Source: DATEDA01 sp963754305 | GTDB lineage: Bacteria > Pseudomonadota > Gammaproteobacteria > Burkholderiales > SG8-39 | Reading direction: 5' to 3' | DNA length: 64,000 bases | NCBI GenBank assembly: GCA_963754305.1 | Contig: CAVWFR010000009.1 | Location: forward strand, 1 to 64,000 | Shown: one piece after another, positions 54,337 to 62,369 of the stretch | Layout of the letters: each line of letters begins with the position of its first letter | How positions within the stretch are numbered: position 1 is the stretch's first letter | Notes under the pieces: generated by a model | Told to the model about the DNA's origin: nothing | The model's database searches: none | What the model saw: only the letters and a program-made list of their open reading frames with translations | Program-made: the position numbers and the translations under genes

Positions 54337-56223
54337 TCAGCGCCAGTCGCCGCGCAGCGCCTTGACCTGCGCCTGCAACGCCTCGGGGCTTGCCTGGTCC
54401 GGGAGGAGGGCAGGCCCGGCGGCGAGGGCTACCCGCGCAAACGGCGCGCGGCGGAACGGCTTCGTCATCGCCGCGCCGCCTTTGCGGCTGAAGAAGCTGC
54501 CCCACAGCCCCCGCAGCGCGAGCGGCACCACCAGCACCGGCGTCTCCGCCACGATGCGCTGGATACCGGGCCGGAACGGGTTGATCTCGCCCGACTCGGT
54601 GATGCGGCCCTCGGGAAAGATCCCGACGAGATGGCCTTCGCGCAGCGCCCCAGCAACCTCCGCGAACGCCCGCTCCAGCATCGCGGGATCGTCCTTGCGC
54701 GAAGCGATCGGGATCGCGCCGCCGGTGCGGAAGATGAAGCTCAGCACCGGGATCTTGAAGATGCCCGCGTCCATCACGAACCGGATCGGGCGGCGGCAGG
54801 CCGCCATGATGACCACCGCGTCGACGAAGCTGACGTGGTTGCAGACGAGCACCGCCGGCCCTTTCTCGGGGATGTTCTCCAGCCCCGACTTCTCGACGCG
54901 GTACACCAGGTGGACGAGCATCCACGCGAGGAACCGCATCAGGAACTCGGGCACCTGCGTGTAGATGAACACCGCCACCGCCGCGTTCAGCACCGCGGCG
55001 AGCAGGAACAGTTGCGGCACCGTCGCGCCGAGCGCGAGGAAGCCGGCGCCCATGAGCGCAGCGGCGACGATGAATGCCGCGTTCAGGATGTTGTTGCCGG
55101 CGATGACCCGCGACTGGTGGGACGGCTCGGTCCGGCTCTGGATCAGCGCGTAGAGCGGCACGATGTAGAAGCCGCCGAAGAGCCCGATCAGCGCCACGTC
55201 CACCAGCACCCGGATCGACCCCGGGGATGCGAGGAAGGCGCCGACCCCGGCCGCTCCGGTGGACGATACCGACGGCGTCGCGAAGAAGAGATCGAGCGCG
55301 AAGATCGTGAGACCGATTGACCCGAAGGGCACCAGCCCGATCTCGACCTTGTGCCCGGACATGCGCTCGCACGCGAGCGAGCCGACGCCGATGCCAACCG
55401 AGAGCGTCGTGAAGAGCAGCGTCGCGACGCCTTCGTCGCCGCCGAGCCAGGTCTTCGCGTAGGCGGGGAACTGGGCGATCATCAGCGCGCCGAAGAACCA
55501 GAACCAGGAGACGCCGAGGATCGATAGGAACACCGTGCGGTTGCGGCGCGTGAACGCGAAGTTGCGCCAGGTCTCGGTGAACGGGTTCCAGTCGATCGCG
55601 AGGTCCGGCGACGGCGGCGGCGCCGGCGGAACGAACCGGCTCACCGCGTAGCCGAGCGCCGCGACGGCGATCGTCATTGCGGGCACCAGAACCTCCGGCC
55701 CGGAGGCGCGCGCGACGAGCACACCGCCGAGGATCGTGCCGACGAGGATCGCAAGCGAGGTGCCGGTCTCCACCAGCGCATTGCCGCCCACCAGCTCGCT
55801 CTCGCGCAGACTCTGCGGCAGGATCGCGTACTTGACCGGGCCGAACAGCGTCGAGTGCACCCCGAGCAGGAAGAGCGCCGCCAGGAGCAGCGCGAGGTGG
55901 TGCAGGGCGAAGCCCGCCGCCGCGATCACCATGATCGCGATCTCGAGCACTTTGACCAGGCGGATGAGGCGCGCCTTGTCGTACTTGTCGGCGAGCTGCC
56001 CGGCGGTGGCCGAGAAGAAGAAGAACGGCAGGATGAACAGGCCGCCGGCGAGGTTGACCATCACCTCGGGCGCGAGGCCGGCGAGACCGGCGCCGTGGAA
56101 AGTGATCAGGATGACCAGCGCCTGCTTGAAGACGTTGTCGTTGAAGGCGCCGAGGAATTGCACGCCGAAGAACGGCCCGAAGCGGCGCTCGGCGAGGAGT
56201 CGGAACTGACCGGACTCGCTCAT
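54337..56223 (-). CDS. MFS transporter fused to a PlsC-type acyltransferase (LplT-PlsC/Aas-like)
   Basis: The 628-residue protein has an N-terminal MFS domain (FGPFFGVQFLGAFNDNVFKQALVILITFHGAG), typical of the lysophospholipid flippase LplT. The C-terminal 1-acylglycerol-phosphate acyltransferase domain (about residues 425-620) has the HX4D motif in VCNHVSFVDAVVI and FPEGRITESGEINPF. It would flip lysophospholipid inward and re-acylate it. The start ATG is the last codon of a 60-bp repeat array whose GAGGG provides the ribosome site. The Aas acyl-ACP synthetase domain is missing. Confidence 0.93.
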   Translation of the reverse strand: MSESGQFRLLAERRFGPFFGVQFLGAFNDNVFKQALVILITFHGAGLAGLAPEVMVNLAGGLFILPFFFFSATAGQLADKYDKARLIRLVKVLEIAIMVIAAAGFALHHLALLLAALFLLGVHSTLFGPVKYAILPQSLRESELVGGNALVETGTSLAILVGTILGGVLVARASGPEVLVPAMTIAVAALGYAVSRFVPPAPPPSPDLAIDWNPFTETWRNFAFTRRNRTVFLSILGVSWFWFFGALMIAQFPAYAKTWLGGDEGVATLLFTTLSVGIGVGSLACERMSGHKVEIGLVPFGSIGLTIFALDLFFATPSVSSTGAAGVGAFLASPGSIRVLVDVALIGLFGGFYIVPLYALIQSRTEPSHQSRVIAGNNILNAAFIVAAALMGAGFLALGATVPQLFLLAAVLNAAVAVFIYTQVPEFLMRFLAWMLVHLVYRVEKSGLENIPEKGPAVLVCNHVSFVDAVVIMAACRRPIRFVMDAGIFKIPVLSFIFRTGGAIPIASRKDDPAMLERAFAEVAGALREGHLVGIFPEGRITESGEINPFRPGIQRIVAETPVLVVPLALRGLWGSFFSRKGGAAMTKPFRRAPFARVALAAGPALLPDQASPEALQAQVKALRGDWR

Positions 56224-56405
56224 TGGACTACCCTCGCGCGTAGCGCGCTCGGGGATTCGCCCTTGGGACGGCCCGGCGGTCTCGTTGGAGTACCTTCGTG
56301 CTGCGCACTCCGGTATGAGCCCTTGGGACGGCCCGGCGGTCTCATTGGAGTACCTTCGTGCTGCGCACTCCGGTATGAGCCCTTGGGACGGCCCGGCGGT
56401 CTCAT
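56224..56405 (-). repeat. Three contiguous 60-bp repeat units carrying Shine-Dalgarno plus ATG (arsR-MFS junction)
   Basis: Units on the minus strand are 56346-56405, 56286-56345 and 56224-56285. The first two are identical over 60 bp; the third is a variant of 62 bp. Each starts ATGAGACC (ACG in place of ATG at 56283-56285) and ends AAGGTACTCCA or GAGGGTAGTCCA followed by ATG. The first ATGA overlaps the ArsR-gene stop, and the last ATG starts the MFS-acyltransferase gene. Internal palindrome TACC...GTGCTGCGCAC...GGTA. Translated from its ATG, a unit reads MRPPGRPKGSYRSAQHEGTP. Confidence 0.92.
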
Positions 56406-56713
56406 GCGTTCTCCTTGACATAGCCGAGCACGGCCTCCAGGGCGGCGGCGAGCGCGTCGCGGTCGACCCGGAACCAGATTTCCTTGCCGCGCTTCTCGCG
56501 CTTGAGCACTCCGGCCTGGTGCAGGATCTTGAGGTGATGCGAGACGGCGGGGCGCGACAGCGTGGATACCGCGGCGATCGCGCCGACGTTCAGCTCCTCG
56601 CCCGGTGCGAACGTAAGCAGGATCCGCTGGCGGTGCTCGTCGCCGAGCGCGACGAACACGCGCGCCATTCCGCGCCACTCCCGCGGCATCGTCCGCATGT
56701 AGTTCTTGTGCAT
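56402..56713 (-). CDS. ArsR-family winged-helix regulator
   Basis: From the ATG at 56713 the protein has 103 residues (frame open to a GTG at 56737). The ArsR/SmtB helix-turn-helix is clear: FVALGDEHRQRILLTFAPGEELNVGAIAAVSTLSRPAVSHHLKILHQAGVLKREKRGKEIWFRVD. No Cys-based metal site is visible, so the signal is unknown. The stop overlaps the first repeat unit, and the next gene is the MFS-acyltransferase. It may regulate that gene (inference). Confidence 0.88.
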   Translation of the reverse strand: MHKNYMRTMPREWRGMARVFVALGDEHRQRILLTFAPGEELNVGAIAAVSTLSRPAVSHHLKILHQAGVLKREKRGKEIWFRVDRDALAAALEAVLGYVKENA

Positions 56714-56853
56714 TGCACCGGCCCCGACGTTGAACACGCGTCGAAATTCTTAAACATATCGTCGCGAACTGTCAACCTCCGTCCGGACGGGTCGGCGCGA
56801 AAGCGTGAACTATTGCCACGCCTGGATGGCGCGGTCGAAGAACCGGCGGCCCT

Positions 56854-57267
56854 TCAGCGCTCGGCCGGAAGCGCGTACGTCGTCGTCGCGTGTGCCGCGA
56901 GCACGCCGGTCCCCGCCGCACGCATCGACACCTCGCCGAACGCGAGCGTCCGGCCGAGGCGCAGAACCCGCGCCTCGACGAGGACGTCGTCGTTCGCGAC
57001 CGGGCGCAGAAACGAGATCGTCTGGCCGACGGTCGCCATCGCGCGGAACTCGCCGAGGGCGGAAGCGACGGCGATGACCATCGCGGTGTCGGCCGCGGCC
57101 ATCAGCGCCTGGCCGCAGACGGTACCGCCGACACGCACCAGCCGCGGGTCGAACGGCAGCCGGAGGGTCGCCGCATCGCCGGCAACCGCTTCCACGCCGA
57201 GTCCGAGGGACTGCACCCAGGGCGCGAAGTTCGCGGCGAGGATCGCCTGCGCCTCGGCGGGGCTCAC
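56854..57267 (-). CDS. PaaI-type hotdog thioesterase
   Basis: The 137-residue hotdog-fold protein starts at a GTG overlapping the CBS-gene stop (GTGA). The segment LPFDPRLVRVGGTVCGQALMAAADTAMVIAVASALGEF and TVGQTISFLRPVANDDVLVEARVLRLGRTLAFGEVSM match PaaI/YdiI acyl-CoA thioesterases. Substrate unknown; the gene is coupled to a CBS-domain protein. Confidence 0.85.
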   Translation of the reverse strand: MSPAEAQAILAANFAPWVQSLGLGVEAVAGDAATLRLPFDPRLVRVGGTVCGQALMAAADTAMVIAVASALGEFRAMATVGQTISFLRPVANDDVLVEARVLRLGRTLAFGEVSMRAAGTGVLAAHATTTYALPAER

Positions 57268-57698
57268 TCGAGCGTGTTCTTGATGTAGCCCTTCAGCATG
57301 CGGTTCTCGAAGCTCTGCTCCTCGAGCACCGCCTTCGCCACGTCGTGGAACGAGAGCACGCCGATGAGCGTCGCGCCGTCCATCACCGGCATGTAGCGGG
57401 TGTGCGTGTCGAGCATCGCCCGGCGGAGCGCGTCGACCTCGGTATCGGGGTCGACGAACTTCGGCTCCTTGACCATGACATCCTGCACCTTGAGTCCCGC
57501 GAAGCCCTCGTGGAACCGGTGCAGCGCGGCGAGCACCTCGCGGAAGGTGAGCATCCCGACCACGCGTCCGTGATCCATCACCACCAGCGAGCCGATGTCG
57601 TTCTCGACCATCGCGCCGACCGCGTCCCAGACGCGGCCCTCCGGCGCGATCGTGTACAGCACCGTTCCTTTGATCCGGAGGATTTCCTTGGTCAGCAT
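57264..57698 (-). CDS. Tandem CBS-domain protein
   Basis: The 144-residue protein consists of two CBS domains (about residues 10-65 and 75-130): VWDAVGAMVENDIGSLVVMDHGRVVGMLTFREVLAAL and DVMVKEPKFVDPDTEVDALRRAMLDTHTRYMPVMDGATLIGVLSFHDVAKAV. CBS pairs bind adenine nucleotides and act as energy sensors. It is translationally coupled to the downstream thioesterase, and the partner is unknown. Confidence 0.92.
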   Translation of the reverse strand: MLTKEILRIKGTVLYTIAPEGRVWDAVGAMVENDIGSLVVMDHGRVVGMLTFREVLAALHRFHEGFAGLKVQDVMVKEPKFVDPDTEVDALRRAMLDTHTRYMPVMDGATLIGVLSFHDVAKAVLEEQSFENRMLKGYIKNTLE

Positions 57699-57804
57699 GG
57701 CGAGGCCTCCTTCCCCTCGATCTTAGCCGAGCCTCCGGACGGCGCAAGCCGGCCGTTCGGTCGAGTCGCCCAGCCCGGGCGGACGACGCGGCCCGAGCCC
57801 GGCC

Positions 57805-58128
57805 TCAGCGCTCGAGAAGCGCCGCCTTCTCCTTCGTCTTGGCCCATTCGTCCGCGTCGGGCGGCGCAGGTTTACGCTCGACGATCGGCGGCCAGGTGGC
57901 CGCGAGCTCGGCGTTGAGGGCGATGAACGGCCGCTGCTCGGGCGGGACGTCGTCCTCGGCGTAAATAGCCTCGACCGGGCACTCGGCGACGCAGAGCGTG
58001 CAATCAATGCACTCGCCCGGGTCGATCACCAGCATGTTCGGCCCCTCGCGGAAGCAGTCGACCGGGCATACGTCCACGCAGTCGGTGTACTTGCACTTGA
58101 TGCAGGTCTCGGTGACGACGTAGGTCAT
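57805..58128 (-). CDS. fdxA: 7Fe ferredoxin FdxA
   Basis: The 107-residue protein starts TYVVTETCIKCKYTDCVDVCPVDCFREGPNMLVIDPGECIDCTLCVAECPVEAIY, the two cluster sites of the [3Fe-4S][4Fe-4S] FdxA type, and ends with the characteristic ~40-residue tail. It is a low-potential electron carrier in the cytoplasm. The start was set at TYVVTE; the frame extends upstream without similarity. It is divergent from trxA. Confidence 0.95.
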   Translation of the reverse strand: MTYVVTETCIKCKYTDCVDVCPVDCFREGPNMLVIDPGECIDCTLCVAECPVEAIYAEDDVPPEQRPFIALNAELAATWPPIVERKPAPPDADEWAKTKEKAALLER

Positions 58129-58482
58129 GCCAGCTACGGCGGGGAGCCGGGCGTGGGATCGAGGGCGGAAATATGCCGCGGGGTGAAGGCGCCTGGGGGC
58201 AGGCGATCGGGGTAGGCGATCGATCGGGGGGAGGGATTGGATGGTAGCACGCGTTCCGCACGGCCCCGGCGCGGAGCGGGGAACCCGTGGCGGCGGCGGC
58301 GCGCCCCGCCGAGCGGCGGTCCGTGCGGAGCACCCTTGAACCGGGCTTTTTTTGCTACGATACGAGCTAAAGAGACGCGGCACACAGACGCGGTATATCC
58401 AAGCATGCCTTCCGGCGGCCTTCCGCCGCCGCCCCGCCAGTAGCCCAGCCGGACCCCGGAGAGCCCCCATGACGAGGACCCC
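58129..58482. other. fdxA-trxA divergent intergenic region, 354 bp
   Basis: On the plus strand, TTGAAC (58336-58341) is followed by a T-rich tract and TACGATACGAG (58356-58366), candidate promoter elements for trxA with non-ideal spacing. GC-rich palindromes lie around 58260-58330. No gene or RNA was recognised. Confidence 0.4.
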
Positions 58483-58809
58483 ATGAGCGAGCACATCATG
58501 CACGTCACCGACGACAGCTTCGAGCCCGAGGTGCTGAAATCCGGTGTGCCGGTGCTCGTCGACTACTGGGCCGAATGGTGCGGGCCGTGCAAGGCCATCG
58601 CCCCGATTCTCGCCGAGGTCGCCAAGGAGTACGACGGCAAGCTCAAGGTGGCGAAGCTGAACGTCGACGACAACGTCGAGGTTCCGAAGAAGTACAACAT
58701 CCGCGGCATCCCGACCCTGATGCTGTTCAAAAACGGGAACATGGAGGCGATGAAGGTCGGGGCGCTATCCAAATCACAGCTGACCGCGTTCCTCGAGAGC
58801 AACATCTGA
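58483..58809 (+). CDS. trxA: Thioredoxin
   Basis: The 108-residue protein has the WCGPC redox motif in VDYWAEWCGPCKAIAPILAEVA, the cis-Pro loop RGIPTLMLFKNG, and a C-terminal helix. Length and sequence match TrxA1. It is a general cytoplasmic dithiol reductant. It lies just upstream of rho, the conserved trxA-rho order of proteobacteria. Confidence 0.97.
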   Translation: MSEHIMHVTDDSFEPEVLKSGVPVLVDYWAEWCGPCKAIAPILAEVAKEYDGKLKVAKLNVDDNVEVPKKYNIRGIPTLMLFKNGNMEAMKVGALSKSQLTAFLESNI

Positions 58810-59115
58810 GCCGCTCCTGCCGCCACCCCCCCGCACTCCCGCGCCGCCCGTCGCGAATCACCGGGCACCCTTCCCCGCCGCCCCCCGAGCCCCAGTAAGT
58901 TGAGCGCCAAACCCGACATTCCCGCGATCGAGCAACCGGACCCCCGCAACCCCGCTGCGGGGGCCGCCGCAATCGCGACCGGCGGCGTGACCGGCGCTCC
59001 GTCCCCGAGCGCGGCGGAGCGCGACACGCTCGTCGCGCCCGCTTCGGGCAGACCGCCCTCCCACCTCAAGTCCCCGCCGAAGGGTCAGTCACCCCATCAG
59101 AAGACCGCCAACGCG
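58810..59115 (+). other. trxA-rho spacer, open in the rho frame
   Basis: The 306-bp spacer stays open in frame with rho from a TTG at 58900, encoding a Pro/Ala-rich low-complexity stretch of 72 codons. It may be a rho mRNA leader (rho is autoregulated by attenuation in E. coli) or a genuine N-terminal extension. No strong ribosome site is seen before either start. Confidence 0.5.
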
Positions 59116-60375
<1,260 letters not shown>

Positions 60376-60585
60376 TCCCCGCGCCATCCCGCCCGCCGCC
60401 GCGTTCACGCTGACCCGGCGCCTCAAGCCGCGGTGCAAGATCGCCCGCCTTCGCAGGCGATTGCCCTTCCGGAGCGTTGCCCGACGCGCGGTTTTCCAGG
60501 ATAATCTGCCGCTCTTCTGACCGGCTCGCAACGCGCTCTCCACCTCGTGGACCGCGAGACCGAGCCAAATGCGAAAGGACGCAGC

Positions 60586-60837
60586 ATGAAAACCGGCATT
60601 CATCCGGACTACAAGGAAATCACCGTTCACTGCTCGTGCGGAAGCACGTTCAAGACCCGATCGACCCTCGGCAAGGATCTGCACGTCGAGGTCTGCGCCG
60701 CCTGCCATCCGTTCTACACCGGCCGCCAGAAGATCGTCGACACCGCTGGCCGGGTCGAGAAGTTCAAGCAGAAATACACCCGCGGCGGGACCAAGACCGC
60801 GGGCAAGACCTCGGCGAAGACGCCCGCCGCCGGCTGA
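60586..60837 (+). CDS. rpmE: 50S ribosomal protein L31
   Basis: The 83-residue protein starts KTGIHPDYKEITVHCSCGSTFKTRST and has the zinc-binding Cys pairs (CSC and CAAC in LHVEVCAACHPFYTG) of the zinc-containing L31 paralogue. A Lys/Ala-rich tail extends beyond the usual 70 residues. AAAGGACGC precedes the ATG. It follows rho and is followed by a strong terminator. Confidence 0.96.
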   Translation: MKTGIHPDYKEITVHCSCGSTFKTRSTLGKDLHVEVCAACHPFYTGRQKIVDTAGRVEKFKQKYTRGGTKTAGKTSAKTPAAG

Positions 60838-60855
60838 TCCCGTTTCGACCTCTTG

Positions 60856-60881
60856 AAAAGGCAGCTTCGGCTGCCTTTTTT
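60856..60881 (+). terminator. Intrinsic terminator after rpmE
   Basis: AAAAGGCAGC (60856-60865), a TTCG tetraloop, and GCTGCCTTTTTT (60870-60881) form a textbook stem with a T tract, 18 nt after the rpmE stop. Confidence 0.93.
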
Positions 60882-60920
60882 GCGGGGCTCTCGGCGCGGT
60901 CTGTGGCCGCCTCGACCGGC

Positions 60921-60928
60921 GCTAGAAT
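60921..60928 (+). promoter_or_regulatory. Extended -10 element (GCTAGAAT) immediately before the M48 peptidase gene
   Basis: TAGAAT at 60923-60928 ends 7 nt before the ATG at 60936, the same spacing and same flanking bases as before hrcA, so the mRNA may be leaderless. Confidence 0.5.
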
Positions 60929-60935
60929 CGCCGGC

Positions 60936-62369
60936 ATGTCCCGCCGCGCTTCCATCACCACGGTCCTCGCGCCCGCCCTGTATCTCGGGCTGGCGAGCTG
61001 TGCGACCAATCCGGTTACCGGCGACCAGGATTTCGTCTTGGTGACCGAAGCGCAGGAGCTCAAGATCGGACACCAGGTCGATCAGCAGGTGAAGCAGCGG
61101 TACGCCTTGTACGACGCACACGGCATGCAGGCCTACGTCGAGACGATCGGCCAGCGCCTGGCGAAGTCCAGCCACCGAACCGACCTCAGCTACCGCTTCA
61201 CGCTGCTCGACACCGCGGAGGTCAACGCGTTCGCACTCCCCGGCGGCTACGTCTACATCTCGCGCGGCATCCTGCCCTATCTGAACTCGGAGGCGGAGCT
61301 GGCCGGGGTGATCGGGCACGAGCTCGGGCACGTGACCGGCCGGCATTCGGTGCAGCGAATGAGCGCCGCGCAAGGCGCGCAGCTCGCGGTCGCCGTCGCG
61401 CAGATCTTCATCCCCGCGATGCGGTCCGCGGCCGGCGGCACAGCGGTCGACGCGCTCGGCACTGCGCTCCTTTCCGGTTATGGCCGCGACCAGGAGCTGC
61501 AGGCCGACCAGCTCGGCGCGCAGTATCTCGCGCGCGCGGGCTACGACCCGGGCGCGATGATGCGCGCGCTCGTCGTGCTCAGGAACCAGGAGCTGTTCGA
61601 CATCGAGGTCGCGAAGCAGGAGAACCGCGAGCCGCGCCGCCATCACGGCCTCTTCGCATCGCATCCGGAGAACGAGCAGCGCGTGCGGGAGATCGTCCAG
61701 CACGCCGCGCTGCTGCGGAACGACGATTCCGACAGCACCGGCGACGATTACCTGAAGCGCTGCGAGGGGCTCGTCTTCGGCGACAACGCGCACGACGGCG
61801 TCGTGCGCGATGGCGTGTTCTACCACGGCGACCTAGGCATCGCGTTGCGGCTGCCCGCCGGCTGGCGCGCGGTGAACCGGCCCGACCGGTTGATCGCGAT
61901 CGCGCCCAAGGGCGCCGCCCGGCTGGAGCTGCGCACGCCCGTGAAGGCCGCCGGTACGCCGGTCGAATTCCTGCGCGGCGCCGCATCGACGACCGACGTG
62001 ACGGCCCTCGACATCAACGGCCTCCCAGCGGCGATGACGCGCAGCACCGGCCGCGTTTCCGCGGCGGTCTTTCATGCGGGGCGCGCCTACCTCATCGAAG
62101 GCACCACGCCCCGGCTCGCCGCCATCGACACCGACCAGACGCCGCTCGTAGAGTCGATTCGCAGCTTCCACGCCATGACGGCGGCCGAGCGCGCGGCGGC
62201 GAAACCGCTCACGATCAAGCTGATCACGGCCGACGGCGGAACGCGGATCGCCGACCTCGCGGCGGCCTCGCCGCTCGGGCGCAACGCGGAGGGGTATCTG
62301 CGGCTGATGAACGGACTGTACCCGACGGGCGAGCCCGCGCCGGGTCAGACGTTGAAGATCGTTCACTAG
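60936..62369 (+). CDS. M48 family metalloprotease, lipoprotein with C-terminal extension (BepA/YfgC-like)
   Basis: The 477-residue protein has a lipoprotein signal (LAPALYLGLASC) and an M48 domain: ALPGGYVYISRGILPYLNSEAELAGVIGHELGHVTGRHSVQRM with HEXXH, and DQELQADQLGAQYLARAGYDP with the third ligand. The part after about residue 260 is a further domain of unknown role, ending SPLGRNAEGYLRLMNGLYPTGEPAPGQTLKIVH, which recalls peptidoglycan-associated M48 proteins. It acts in the periplasm, probably in outer-membrane protein quality control. Its stop overlaps the next start by one base. Confidence 0.93.
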   Translation: MSRRASITTVLAPALYLGLASCATNPVTGDQDFVLVTEAQELKIGHQVDQQVKQRYALYDAHGMQAYVETIGQRLAKSSHRTDLSYRFTLLDTAEVNAFALPGGYVYISRGILPYLNSEAELAGVIGHELGHVTGRHSVQRMSAAQGAQLAVAVAQIFIPAMRSAAGGTAVDALGTALLSGYGRDQELQADQLGAQYLARAGYDPGAMMRALVVLRNQELFDIEVAKQENREPRRHHGLFASHPENEQRVREIVQHAALLRNDDSDSTGDDYLKRCEGLVFGDNAHDGVVRDGVFYHGDLGIALRLPAGWRAVNRPDRLIAIAPKGAARLELRTPVKAAGTPVEFLRGAASTTDVTALDINGLPAAMTRSTGRVSAAVFHAGRAYLIEGTTPRLAAIDTDQTPLVESIRSFHAMTAAERAAAKPLTIKLITADGGTRIADLAAASPLGRNAEGYLRLMNGLYPTGEPAPGQTLKIVH

